This document shows positions 29,456 through 37,874 of a stretch of 64,000 nucleotides of DNA, piece after piece; the stretch's first letter is position 1; every line of letters begins with the position of its first letter. Below the pieces are notes generated by a model. The model ran no database searches. It was not told where the DNA came from and saw nothing but the letters and a program-made list of their open reading frames with translations. The stretch covers positions 62,001-126,000 of the forward strand of contig CALFPJ010000096.1 in the NCBI GenBank assembly GCA_937919655.1, in the 5' to 3' direction. A program made the position numbers and the translations under genes. This DNA is from an uncultured Gemmatimonadales bacterium (GTDB lineage Bacteria > Gemmatimonadota > Gemmatimonadetes > Longimicrobiales > Gaopeijiaceae).

Positions 29456-30853
29456 TCAGGCCCGCTTCGGGGCCACGGACCAGTAGCGGAAGGCTACCGG
29501 CACGAGCTTCATCAGGAGCGCTACGAAGAACACAAGCGCTGCGAGGCCCGTCGCGGCAAAGAGAATGCCGTTCCACGCCGACAGCCACTCGGGGCCGACG
29601 TACATCTCATTCGGCGCAAACGTCGCTCGCGTCACGCCTGTGACCACCCCCGAGACGTGCAGCCAAAGTACCAGGGCCGCGACCGAGAGGTTGAGGCCCA
29701 CGACAATCTTCTTCATGCCTGCCGTGTGCAGCCCCTCAGCTGCCTTCTCGCCTTCCCGAGCCCGCACGTGCTCACCCAAGATCCAGATGAGCGCACCGAG
29801 CAAGACCATGGTGTCGATGCCGATCGTGGCACCCATCGCATGGCCGGTCACCGCGTACGTGCCGTGGATGAGGGCGTTGAGGGGCGGGATGGAGATCAGC
29901 ACCGACGACAGAAGAATGAAGATGGTCCAATACTTCGAAGCGCCGAAGCTCCCACGTGCCGCACAAAACGCACGGTCCTCACTCGTTCGCACAAGATTCC
30001 ACAGGTCCCACATCGCGCGACACAGAATCGAGATCTCCATCATACTGACCACGAAGGAGATCCACTTAACGAGTTCTTCTTGCGGCAGGTGGTAGGAGTG
30101 ATGGGCGAAATTCGTGAAAGAATTCAGTAGGCCGATGCCGAAGAGCGCATAAGCGAGCCGCGAGTGACCATACCTCGGATCTCGAGAAATACGCTCCCCG
30201 ATGTAGATCATGGAACCGTAAACAAACAGGTTCATTGAGCCCACGAGTGTCCCCGTCGCCTTCCATTGCACCTGCAGGTCCTGCGTCGGATTCGCGAAGA
30301 AGTCCGGGAGCAGGTACAGGTGTTGCTCGATGAACGTGACGAGGAAGAAGATCATCCCCACGCCCCACATCGTCAGGTAGATCGGGCGTTCGAAGAAGCG
30401 CGGACCCGCAATCCTGAAGAAATTCCACGCGTAACACAGCCAGCCGATGGCGATGAAGGCGCTAAAAACGGGATGGAAGCCGAGGTACTCCCTTCCCGAA
30501 CCAATGCGCAGCATGAGCGTGGTCAAAATCCCGACGCCAGCGATGGCCCAACTGAGTACCTGAACCCGCAGCCGCCAGCGGTCTGCTTCCGTGGCGATGC
30601 CACCGTGATCTTGCAGCCAACGATGCACGACCGCGACGCCACCGAGGAACATCCAAGCTGAGGCGAACGCCGTGTGGATGGGCCGGAGCTGACGCATGTC
30701 CAGACCGACAGATTGAAACGCCGGCGCTAGCGCAGGAACGGAATAAAGTGCGCCGAGAATGCCAAACAGGACGGTGACCGCCATCGCGATCAAACCGCCA
30801 CGAATGAACGTGACCGTCGCGAATTGCCGAACTGGGTCACCCTCCTCAAACAT
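29456..30853 (-). CDS. Heme-copper-oxidase-superfamily subunit I, NorB-like (465 aa)
   Basis: Twelve-helix respiratory subunit of the heme-copper oxidase superfamily, probably a nitric-oxide-reductase relative. Visible ligands: H60 in RPIHTAFASAW (low-spin heme, helix II), H178 in FIEQHLYLLP (helix VI), H251-H252 in NFAHHSYHLP (helix VII) and H338 in TGHAMG (high-spin heme, helix X). The second helix-X histidine of the usual HxH is replaced by Met340. Glu176 and Glu259/260 sit near the binuclear site, and the H-x3-Y crosslink of oxidases is absent. Start is ATG at 30851-30853 (MFEEGDPVRQF). The NorC-like cytochrome gene ends 54 bases upstream, so the pair is an operon. Confidence 0.82.
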   Translation of the reverse strand: MFEEGDPVRQFATVTFIRGGLIAMAVTVLFGILGALYSVPALAPAFQSVGLDMRQLRPIHTAFASAWMFLGGVAVVHRWLQDHGGIATEADRWRLRVQVLSWAIAGVGILTTLMLRIGSGREYLGFHPVFSAFIAIGWLCYAWNFFRIAGPRFFERPIYLTMWGVGMIFFLVTFIEQHLYLLPDFFANPTQDLQVQWKATGTLVGSMNLFVYGSMIYIGERISRDPRYGHSRLAYALFGIGLLNSFTNFAHHSYHLPQEELVKWISFVVSMMEISILCRAMWDLWNLVRTSEDRAFCAARGSFGASKYWTIFILLSSVLISIPPLNALIHGTYAVTGHAMGATIGIDTMVLLGALIWILGEHVRAREGEKAAEGLHTAGMKKIVVGLNLSVAALVLWLHVSGVVTGVTRATFAPNEMYVGPEWLSAWNGILFAATGLAALVFFVALLMKLVPVAFRYWSVAPKRA

Positions 30854-30906
30854 GAGCCAATGACCACCCTCGGCGGGAATGGCCGTCCCCTGGACGCGAA
30901 GGTCGC

Positions 30907-31674
30907 TCACCTGAACTCCCACCAGGGCAACTTCGCCCACTCAACAGACGTCGCCCCCCGAAGACGGCTTGTCTGCGCCACGAGCTCGACCCGATTGGCA
31001 TTGAGCCACTCAAAGTAGGCGACCACCTCACTACGACGGACCGCATCGAAAGCCGGAACTGGCGGCGGCATCCCCTTTTCGGGGCGCCCAAACGTGAGCA
31101 CATCATTCAGCCCCGCCTCGTCGAGCCGCTCCACCACGGTCGACAAGTCCGGGCCACCCACCGGAGAGATCTGGAACGGTAGGTGGCACGTACTACAAAT
31201 GCCTGAGCGGAACACCTCGAAGCCAGCGGCCGCTGGCCCATCCGGAATCATCGAGGATACGGCCGCCTCAAACGCCGCCTGCGGCGAAGCGCCTGAGTCA
31301 GGGTCGCCGAGGCGCAACTGACCGCGCCCGACATCCGGGCGATCCAGTTCCTGCAAGTAGGCTCGTATGGAGGCGATCTGCGAGCCCGAGAATCCGAAGA
31401 CCGGCATCTGTCCGCTACCGACGGTCAAAAGCAGCGTCAGCCGCGCACTATCGACCCGGCTCGCAGCGTTCGTGATATCAGGGCCAAGGAAGCCCCCCTG
31501 GCCCCAGGTTTGGTGGCAAACCTGGCAGGCGTACACATGGAACAGGCGTCGCCCCTCGATCGCCGTCTCAGACAACACTAGATCCGTGTCGTCCGAATAC
31601 ACCAAGCCGGACTGGATCACAAAACACGCGACCAGGCCGGCGAGCATGAATTTCTTGGCCGTGGGATGGAACAT
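30907..31674 (-). CDS. Di-heme cytochrome c, NorC-like (255 aa)
   Basis: Membrane-anchored c-type cytochrome that should feed electrons to the NorB-like subunit. An N-terminal signal anchor (KKFMLAGLVACFVIQSGL) precedes heme domain 1, YACQVCHQTWGQGGFLGPD with axial Met in GQMPVFGFSG; this domain has the NorC look. Heme domain 2 is CSTCHLPF with GPDLST and axial Met in KGMPPPVPAF. NorC normally has one heme, so the second domain is an addition. The ATG at 31674 has only a weak ribosome binding site. Encoded directly upstream of the NorB-like gene. Confidence 0.85.
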   Translation of the reverse strand: MFHPTAKKFMLAGLVACFVIQSGLVYSDDTDLVLSETAIEGRRLFHVYACQVCHQTWGQGGFLGPDITNAASRVDSARLTLLLTVGSGQMPVFGFSGSQIASIRAYLQELDRPDVGRGQLRLGDPDSGASPQAAFEAAVSSMIPDGPAAAGFEVFRSGICSTCHLPFQISPVGGPDLSTVVERLDEAGLNDVLTFGRPEKGMPPPVPAFDAVRRSEVVAYFEWLNANRVELVAQTSRLRGATSVEWAKLPWWEFR

Positions 31675-31768
31675 GGGCAGGATCAGAGGCTAGGCAGGAA
31701 TCCCATGGGGGAAAAAGGGGATGCCGGCGGGTGGAGTCAAGCGACCAGAACCGTCCCTCTACGGGGTC

Positions 31769-33004
31769 CTACAACTCATTGATCTCTGCGCCGGCCGAAG
31801 GGATCGCCACGAAGAGATGGTTGTCGAGGTCCGCCGCGAGTCCTCGTGGCTCGAAGTACTGGCTTGTCATGGCCTCCAAAACGCCGTCCACTGCCCCACG
31901 GTCTGCAAGGGACACGGTACAGCCTCCGAACCCAGCACCGGTGAGCCGGGCTCCTACCGCGCCGCCCTCTCGGGCGATCCCAACGAGTTCGTCGAGCTCT
32001 GGTGAACTCACGTGATAGTCAGAATGCAGGCTCCCATGCGACGCGTCCATCAGGGCACCAAACCCCTCCAGGTCGGCCGACAACAAGAGGTCTGCTGCCT
32101 CGCGTACTCGATTGGCCTCGGTCATCACGTGCCTGAAGCGACGAGCGAGGTGCCCGTCAAGAACATCCTCGCCAAGCGCGAGCGCAGCATGGACACCGAT
32201 CCCCGCGAGGAGGGCAGGATAGGAGTCGACCGGTTGATGGGTCATCTCTGCGGCGACAACGGCGGCGCCCACGGCGCGAAGAGCGTCTTCGCACTCCTGC
32301 CGTCGCCGATTGTACGTCGCCTGACGGTTACCCGATTTTTCGGCACGTACACCCGTGTCTGCAATGATAAAGCTCCAATCATTGGGAATCGCCAGATGGG
32401 TGATTCGCAGCGGCGCGAAGCTGATCTTTGCGGCACAGTTCGCACGGCCCGCCATGGAAATCGCCTGGTCCATGCCTCCCCCGCGCGTGCCCGTGTAGCG
32501 TTCGGCCTCGGCCATAACCTCGGCCAGGGGCAGAGGCTCTGTTTCTATTTCGTTCAGATACGCGAGGGTCAGCCCGACGGCGTTGACCAGGGCAGACGAA
32601 GAAGACAATCCCGAGGCGACCGGCACCGTGGATTCGATGACCGCGTCGAAACCCCGCCAGATTGCGAATCTGCGCGCGAGTTCATCTGCGGGCGCCTTAC
32701 AATAATTGGCCCAGTGCCCCGCCTCGCTCTTCGCGACCCCCGGGCGGATCTCGAACTCCACGTCCTCAAACTCAGCGGACAGGTTGTGGATGCGCACGAT
32801 GCTGTCGTTTCGGGGCCGGAACACCAACTTGGCTTCCCGCTGAATCGCCATGGGCAACACCGGCAGATCGTTATAGTCGATGTGTTCGCCAAGGAGATTT
32901 ACTCGGCCAGGCGCACGAGTCGTGTGACTGGGGCTCTCCCCAAACCTTCCCACGAACGCTTCCCGGAGCGACTTCGCCTGAGCGGCAGGCCCGGACATGG
33001 TCAT
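31769..33004 (-). CDS. galK: Galactokinase (411 aa)
   Basis: GHMP-family kinase phosphorylating galactose at C1 (Leloir pathway). Signature 1 GRVNLLGEHIDYNDLPVLPM, the ATP loop VASGLSSSSALVNAVG, catalytic-region RGGGMDQAISMAG and the C-terminal GARLTGAGFGGC motif are all present, at normal length. A GalNAc or related specificity cannot be excluded, since a GH109-type gene lies 30 bases upstream on the same strand. ATG at 33002-33004 with AGGGTG upstream. No galT or galE is seen in the window. Confidence 0.93.
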   Translation of the reverse strand: MTMSGPAAQAKSLREAFVGRFGESPSHTTRAPGRVNLLGEHIDYNDLPVLPMAIQREAKLVFRPRNDSIVRIHNLSAEFEDVEFEIRPGVAKSEAGHWANYCKAPADELARRFAIWRGFDAVIESTVPVASGLSSSSALVNAVGLTLAYLNEIETEPLPLAEVMAEAERYTGTRGGGMDQAISMAGRANCAAKISFAPLRITHLAIPNDWSFIIADTGVRAEKSGNRQATYNRRRQECEDALRAVGAAVVAAEMTHQPVDSYPALLAGIGVHAALALGEDVLDGHLARRFRHVMTEANRVREAADLLLSADLEGFGALMDASHGSLHSDYHVSSPELDELVGIAREGGAVGARLTGAGFGGCTVSLADRGAVDGVLEAMTSQYFEPRGLAADLDNHLFVAIPSAGAEINEL

Positions 33005-33034
33005 CTCTGCACCCTACGTTCCTCGAGCACCGCC

Positions 33035-34435
33035 CTAGGCCCCGAACAACTCCAATTGCGGCCACTGCGTCCAGCGCCCGCGTGTGAAGTCAGGGACGTC
33101 AACGGGGCGACTCCGATTGGCGTTCGACCAACCTGTCAGAGGCTGAATGACCGACAGCGCGGCGCCATCGTAAACGTTTGCGTCTGTCGGGGTGCCCTCA
33201 TGAAGGCACTTGATGAGTCGATAGTCTTCAATGAAATCCATGCCGCCGTGTCCGGCGCCTTGCGACTGTTCATCGAGGTCCTTCCACAGGGGATGATCGT
33301 ACTCGTCCCGCAGCTCAGTCCACTCCTGCCACCGGTGCGCCGGACTCACTCCCTCCACGTGGACTCGGTGCGGGTAACCCTGAAAAAGACCCTTGGTCCC
33401 TTGCACCGTGTGGATGCGAGAGTACGGACGGGGGAGATTCGTGTCGTGACTCAAGAAGATGGTACGGCCTCGCACCGTCTTGATCATAGAAGTGTTCACA
33501 TCTCCCAAGAGGTACTGCTCCGCCCTCTTGGGATGCCCCTCGGGATAGTGCTCACGTGCCCAGTCCTGAAGGCCGCGCGAAGGAGAACTCATGGAGACCA
33601 CGTAGTCGAAGCGGTCCCCGCGATTGATGTCCATCACGTTGGCGACCGGACCCAAGCCGTGCGTGGTGTAGAGGTTGGCGTCTCGCAACATCGCGTGTGC
33701 ACGCCGCCACAGGCCTTCATCTCGGTCCTCGAACTTGATTTCCCTGAGGTCGTGGAGATAGCCACATTCGGCATGCAGGATCTCGCCGAACAGACCAAGG
33801 CGAGCCATATGGAAGACCATCATCTCCGGTCGATCGTAGTTGCAGTTCTCCATCATGACGCAGTGCTTCTTGTACTTCTCCGCGTGCTCAACGAGCGCCC
33901 AGCAGTCCTCGACGGTATAGGCGATCGGAACCTCCGTGGCCGCATGGCTCCCGTTCTCCATGGCGGCGAGGCAAACGGGCGCGTGCCATTCCCAGGGCGT
34001 GGCGTTGAAGACCAGGTCTAGATCTTCGGTCTCGCACATACGCACGAAGTCGTGATCGCCCCGTCCGTAGAGCTTGGGCTGAGGACGCCCGTCCGCGGTC
34101 ACCCACCCGGCGACTTCGTCTAGGCGACTCTGGTTTATGTCGCACAGGGCAACCACTTCAACGCCATCCAATCCGAGATAATTCCGGACATGTGACCCTC
34201 CCTGAAGCCCGACACCCACGAAGCCGATGCGAACGACCTCCATGGGATCCGCCGCAAAGGGTTGGGCCGGAGCCGGCCCGAGGTTAGACGGCTCCGAGAA
34301 GGGGGCCGAGTCGGCGGCCGACACGAGGCCAGGAGTGAGTCCCTGCGCGGCTGTGAGACCGAGTCCCGCCGCACCGAGTTTGAGGAGGCCCCTACGGTCG
34401 ATGGAACGGGAATCTTCTGGCGTTGCGTCGCTCAT
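33035..34435 (-). CDS. TAT-exported GH109-type Gfo/Idh/MocA protein (466 aa)
   Basis: NAD-dependent glycosidase-type member of the Gfo/Idh/MocA family, the GH109 group known for alpha-N-acetylgalactosaminidases. A twin-arginine signal is present (DRRGLLKLGAAGLGLTAA). The Rossmann loop is IGFVGVGLQGG, and GH109-typical segments are TEVPIAYTVEDCWALVEHA, CVMMENCNYDRPEMM and GLFGEILHAECGYLHDLR. The protein would act in the periplasm, releasing a terminal sugar; the downstream galK could use it. ATG at 34433-34435 with GAGGAACT upstream. Family is clear; exact glycoside is inferred. Confidence 0.88.
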   Translation of the reverse strand: MSDATPEDSRSIDRRGLLKLGAAGLGLTAAQGLTPGLVSAADSAPFSEPSNLGPAPAQPFAADPMEVVRIGFVGVGLQGGSHVRNYLGLDGVEVVALCDINQSRLDEVAGWVTADGRPQPKLYGRGDHDFVRMCETEDLDLVFNATPWEWHAPVCLAAMENGSHAATEVPIAYTVEDCWALVEHAEKYKKHCVMMENCNYDRPEMMVFHMARLGLFGEILHAECGYLHDLREIKFEDRDEGLWRRAHAMLRDANLYTTHGLGPVANVMDINRGDRFDYVVSMSSPSRGLQDWAREHYPEGHPKRAEQYLLGDVNTSMIKTVRGRTIFLSHDTNLPRPYSRIHTVQGTKGLFQGYPHRVHVEGVSPAHRWQEWTELRDEYDHPLWKDLDEQSQGAGHGGMDFIEDYRLIKCLHEGTPTDANVYDGAALSVIQPLTGWSNANRSRPVDVPDFTRGRWTQWPQLELFGA

Positions 34436-34584
34436 AGTTCCTCACATACGTGTCGTTAGCGTCGGATATGCCCAAACTGGCGACGGCACGCCCTACGCTC
34501 AAGGGAGGAATTTGCCCCACATCGACCTTTCCGGCCCGTCCTTAGCTTCGATTCATGGCTTGTCGTGCCAATACAGGAGGAGTC

Positions 34585-35049
34585 ATGACCCGTTCAATTG
34601 GACGCGTGATTGCGATCAGCCTTTTCGCTGCTTGCAGCAACGAGCCCCCGCCCCCAGTACAGATGACCGCGGAGACGAGGGCCGACTCAGTCGGGATCGC
34701 GTCGATGGCGTTCCAGCCTGCGGCCTTCGACACAATCGCTTGGGAGACGCGTCAGCTTGCGATCGATCGGGGCTCGGTCGTCTTCTCCATCTCTTGCTCC
34801 AAGTGCCATGGGGAGTCAGCCCGCGGCAACGGAGGCTTCGTCTTCCAAGGTGACACGCTCCGCCCCCCGTCGTTTATGGCGACCGACTGGAGGTTCACCG
34901 ACGATCCAATGGGACTGCGCAAGCAGATTTTCATGGGCAACGTCGCGGGGATGCCGTACTGGGGTCTGGTAGGACTGAAGTACCGTGACATCGACGCTGT
35001 CTCGGTGTTCATTACGGAATTATTGAGGACGAACTATTCGCTCAACTGA
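34585..35049 (+). CDS. c-type cytochrome lipoprotein (154 aa)
   Basis: Small periplasmic mono-heme electron carrier, membrane-tethered by lipid. The N terminus reads [13 protein letters not shown], with lipidation at the Cys after LFAA. The heme motif is [12 protein letters not shown], with a likely axial Met in [13 protein letters not shown] at 34585 has a strong GGAGGAG upstream; an earlier ATG (34555) is rejected. It is divergent from the GH109 gene. The partner is unknown; the upstream NOR-like pair is on the other strand. Confidence 0.85.
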   Translation: MTRSIGRVIAISLFAACSNEPPPPVQMTAETRADSVGIASMAFQPAAFDTIAWETRQLAIDRGSVVFSISCSKCHGESARGNGGFVFQGDTLRPPSFMATDWRFTDDPMGLRKQIFMGNVAGMPYWGLVGLKYRDIDAVSVFITELLRTNYSLN

Positions 35050-35162
35050 GCGAAGTCAGCGCCACCCGGGCCGACGCCAACCTCCCTTCAGGCTGGCGCA
35101 CCGCCTCGCGGCACGGTCTTATTCCGGTCACACAATTCCCGACGCTGATCGTGCGAGGCCGT

Positions 35163-36461
35163 ATGTACCGCAGTCCATTTGGGAACGCCCTTCGGCGCAG
35201 CGTCTTCCTACCGTTGGTGGCGCTCGCCCTCGCGAGCAGCGTCTCAGGACAGGAACTCCCGCACGCGATACCGGAGGACGTCGGACTCTCGGCCACCCGG
35301 CTTGAGCGCTTGACGCAGACACTCGACGCCTTCGTTTCGGATGCAAAGCTCCCGGGTGTTGTTGCACTGGTCCTGCGGGATGGGGCGGTCGTGTATGAAC
35401 ACGCGGCTGGTTTCCGTGACATCGAGGCAGGTGACCCCATGCGCACGGACGCGATCTTCCGTATCGCTTCCCAGACAAAGGCACTGGTTAGCGTTGGGAT
35501 CTTGATGCTGCAGGAGGACGGTGCTCTGCTCATCGGCGACCGCGTCTCCAAGTACCTGCCGTCCTTCACAGAAACGACGGTTGCGGCGCCACGCGAGGGC
35601 GGCGGCTACGACGTGGTCCAGGCCAACAGGTCCATCACGATTCGGGATCTTCTCACGCACACGGCCGGAATCGGGTACGGCGGGGGCCCGGGTGGCGACC
35701 GCTGGAGCGCAGCCGGGATCACGGGCTGGTACTTCGCCGATCGCGATGAGCCTGTGCGCGCGACCGTAGACAGGATGCCGAGCTTGCCGTTCCCCTCGCA
35801 GCCGGGTGAGCGTTTCGTCTATGGCTACAACACGGACATCCTTGGCGCGGTAATTGAGCAGGTCTCGGGCCTTTCACTCGAGGCGTTCCTGAAGTCTCGG
35901 ATCCTTGAGCCCCTCGACATGCGAGACACCCACTTCTACCTCCCGACCGCGAAGCGCGAGCGACTCGCAACGGTCTACAACCAAGGGGCTGAGCTCCAAG
36001 TTGTACGCGCGCCCGACGGGCCCGGGATGGACAGCCAAGGGCAGTACGTGAACGGCCCCCGTCAGAGCTTCTCCGGTGGTGCTGGGCTCCTATCTACCGC
36101 CCGCGACTACGCGCGCTTTCTCCAGATGATGCAGAACGGTGGTTCCTTGAACGGCGCGCACCTGCTTTCCCCGACAACGGTCGCGCTCATGACCTCGAAT
36201 CACATCGGGGACCTGAACGGGACCGCCATGGGCTTTGGGCTCGGATTTCAGATCCGGCGTGACGTCGGAGGGGCCGGACAGCCCGGCTCGGTGGGAGAGT
36301 ACGGATGGGGCGGCGCCTATCACTCAACCTACTGGGTAGATCCGAGCTAGAAGCTCGTGGTGGTCTACTTCACTCAGGTCCGACCCGGCGGGGGCCTGGA
36401 CGACCACGCCAAGCTACGCAGCCTGGTCTATGCTTCGATCTTGGACTCGCCGGGCTCTTGA
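35163..36461 (+). pseudogene. Class C beta-lactamase-family serine hydrolase, interrupted by in-frame TAG
   Basis: Exported serine hydrolase or esterase of the beta-lactamase C fold. A signal peptide ([15 protein letters not shown]) precedes the catalytic set: SQTK (Ser nucleophile and Lys), YGYN, and the WGGAYHS third motif. The reading frame hits TAG at 36348-36350, after YWVDPS, yet the same frame continues for 36 more codons (KLVVVYFTQVRPGGG ...) to TGA at 36459-36461, and that part is a typical family C terminus. So a single nonsense change, sequencing error or amber readthrough separates the last strand. Start is the ATG at 35163 with GAGG upstream. Confidence 0.8.
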
Positions 36462-36641
36462 GTCCTCGTCTTGCCCCACAAAAGAGTCACATACCCATGC
36501 CAGCCGCACGAGGGGCACGTCCGGGTCGATGACCGTGAGGGCAAAAAAGACCCGCACGGGGCGAAAGAACCAAGAGGTGCAGGTCCTGTTGGTGCCCGTG
36601 CCGCAGCTAGGGCAGCGACGTGATGTCGTGATGAACGTCAT
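36414..36641 (-). CDS. Doubtful small ORF with zinc-ribbon-like CPSCG (75 aa)
   Basis: Minus-strand ORF in the gap after the serine hydrolase. It contains RRCPSCGTGTNRTC near its start and a hydrophobic segment (VRVFFALTVIDPDVPLVRLA) but overlaps the 3' end of the broken serine hydrolase. No Shine-Dalgarno is obvious. It may be real or spurious; nothing else is seen between 36462 and 36749. Confidence 0.25.
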   Translation of the reverse strand: MTFITTSRRCPSCGTGTNRTCTSWFFRPVRVFFALTVIDPDVPLVRLAWVCDSFVGQDEDSRARRVQDRSIDQAA

Positions 36642-36749
36642 TCAAGACCGAACGCCGGGGTGGACCCCCCTGGGGAGGTAGGCCTAAATACAGCCCTGCG
36701 CATACTATTTCGCCAGGCATGAAGTAACCGGACGTCCTTCCAAGGTGCA

Positions 36750-37730
36750 TCAGGCCAATCCGAGAATTCCAGCCGCGTTGTCCCACCGGATCTTCTTCTT
36801 GTCGCCTTCCGAGAGATCAAGACCGGCAATGCTCGCGGTCATCTTGTCGAGGCTACCGATCATGTGCGGGTAGTCGGAGCCGGCCACGATATGGTCCACA
36901 CCGGCGAATTCGATCGCTAGGCGCAGACAGGCGGGGTCGAAGTTCACTGTGTCATAGTAGAAGTTCTTGAGCTGCTCGCTCGGCAGCACCGAGCAGTCTT
37001 CTCGGCACTCCGGGTACGCTTCGAAGCCGCGATCAAATCGCTCCGCGAGATAAGGCACCGCACCACCCAAGTGACCGAGCACCCATTTGATGCCCGGGTA
37101 GCGTTCTACCACGCCGGAGTAAATCAGACCAGCCGTGGCGAGCGTTGTGTCCATGAGGAACCCGACCATCGGCATCAACATGTACTTCTCCATGACCTCG
37201 ACGCCCACCGGATAGGTCGGATGGATGTACGCGACAGCACCCGCTTCGCTGAGCCTCTCGTAGATCGGATGGAAGCGTTCGTCGAAGAGCGGCACTCCGC
37301 TGGCATTGGAAAGGAACATGACACCCGGCAGGCCAAGTACGCCGACCGCTCGCTCGGCTTCGACCGCCGCTGCCTCGGGCGAGTTCATCGGCAGGTGAGC
37401 CAACGCGGTAAATCGGCTGGAGCGCGCCTTGATCTCCCCGGCGAACGCGTCATTAATGACCGTGCACAATTCGACGGCGCGGTCAGGGGTTTCAATACTC
37501 GTACCCGGCGCTGTGAATGTGAGGACCTGCATCTGCACGCCAGCCTCGTCGAGCACCTTCTCGCGAAAATCCAAGTCGCGGTGTCCCGGAACCAGAACGT
37601 TGTAGTCTCCCGGTGAGTGCAGAACCGGGTTCCCCTCCTCATCTGTCGTCACACGGAAGTGGCTGCCGCCGTCCCGGATCGCGTCCAGATATTGGGGCGG
37701 AAAGTAGTGATTGTGAAAGTCGATAATCAT
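36750..37730 (-). CDS. Amidohydrolase 2 (ACMSD-like) family protein (326 aa)
   Basis: Metal-dependent decarboxylase/hydrolase of the ACMSD (PF04909) superfamily, cytoplasmic. The N-terminal metal motif is DFHNHYFPPQ (HxH), then YIHPTYPVG, GHLGGAVPY and the C-terminal GSDYPHMIG. Many relatives decarboxylate aromatic or amino-muconate acids. ATG at 37728-37730 with GGGGAA upstream; a 30-codon open extension is rejected. It stands alone between the serine hydrolase and the divergent APC-USP gene. The substrate is unknown. Confidence 0.88.
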   Translation of the reverse strand: MIIDFHNHYFPPQYLDAIRDGGSHFRVTTDEEGNPVLHSPGDYNVLVPGHRDLDFREKVLDEAGVQMQVLTFTAPGTSIETPDRAVELCTVINDAFAGEIKARSSRFTALAHLPMNSPEAAAVEAERAVGVLGLPGVMFLSNASGVPLFDERFHPIYERLSEAGAVAYIHPTYPVGVEVMEKYMLMPMVGFLMDTTLATAGLIYSGVVERYPGIKWVLGHLGGAVPYLAERFDRGFEAYPECREDCSVLPSEQLKNFYYDTVNFDPACLRLAIEFAGVDHIVAGSDYPHMIGSLDKMTASIAGLDLSEGDKKKIRWDNAAGILGLA

Positions 37731-37874
37731 GCGGTTCCCCAGTGCGTGCTCAGCTAGCGAACGAAAGCAATACACCTCTAGACGCTCCCGTGCCAGGGTT
37801 AGGAATGAATCGGCCCCCACGTCGGCCTTCGCCTCTCTTGCGACCCCGGGAATGTCTGACGATCCTCTTGCCCC

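Noticed and set aside
32012..34021. Very long plus-strand ORF (669 codons) across galK and GH109
   Set aside because: It is antisense to two genes with unambiguous family motifs; GC-rich third positions keep the opposite frame open.
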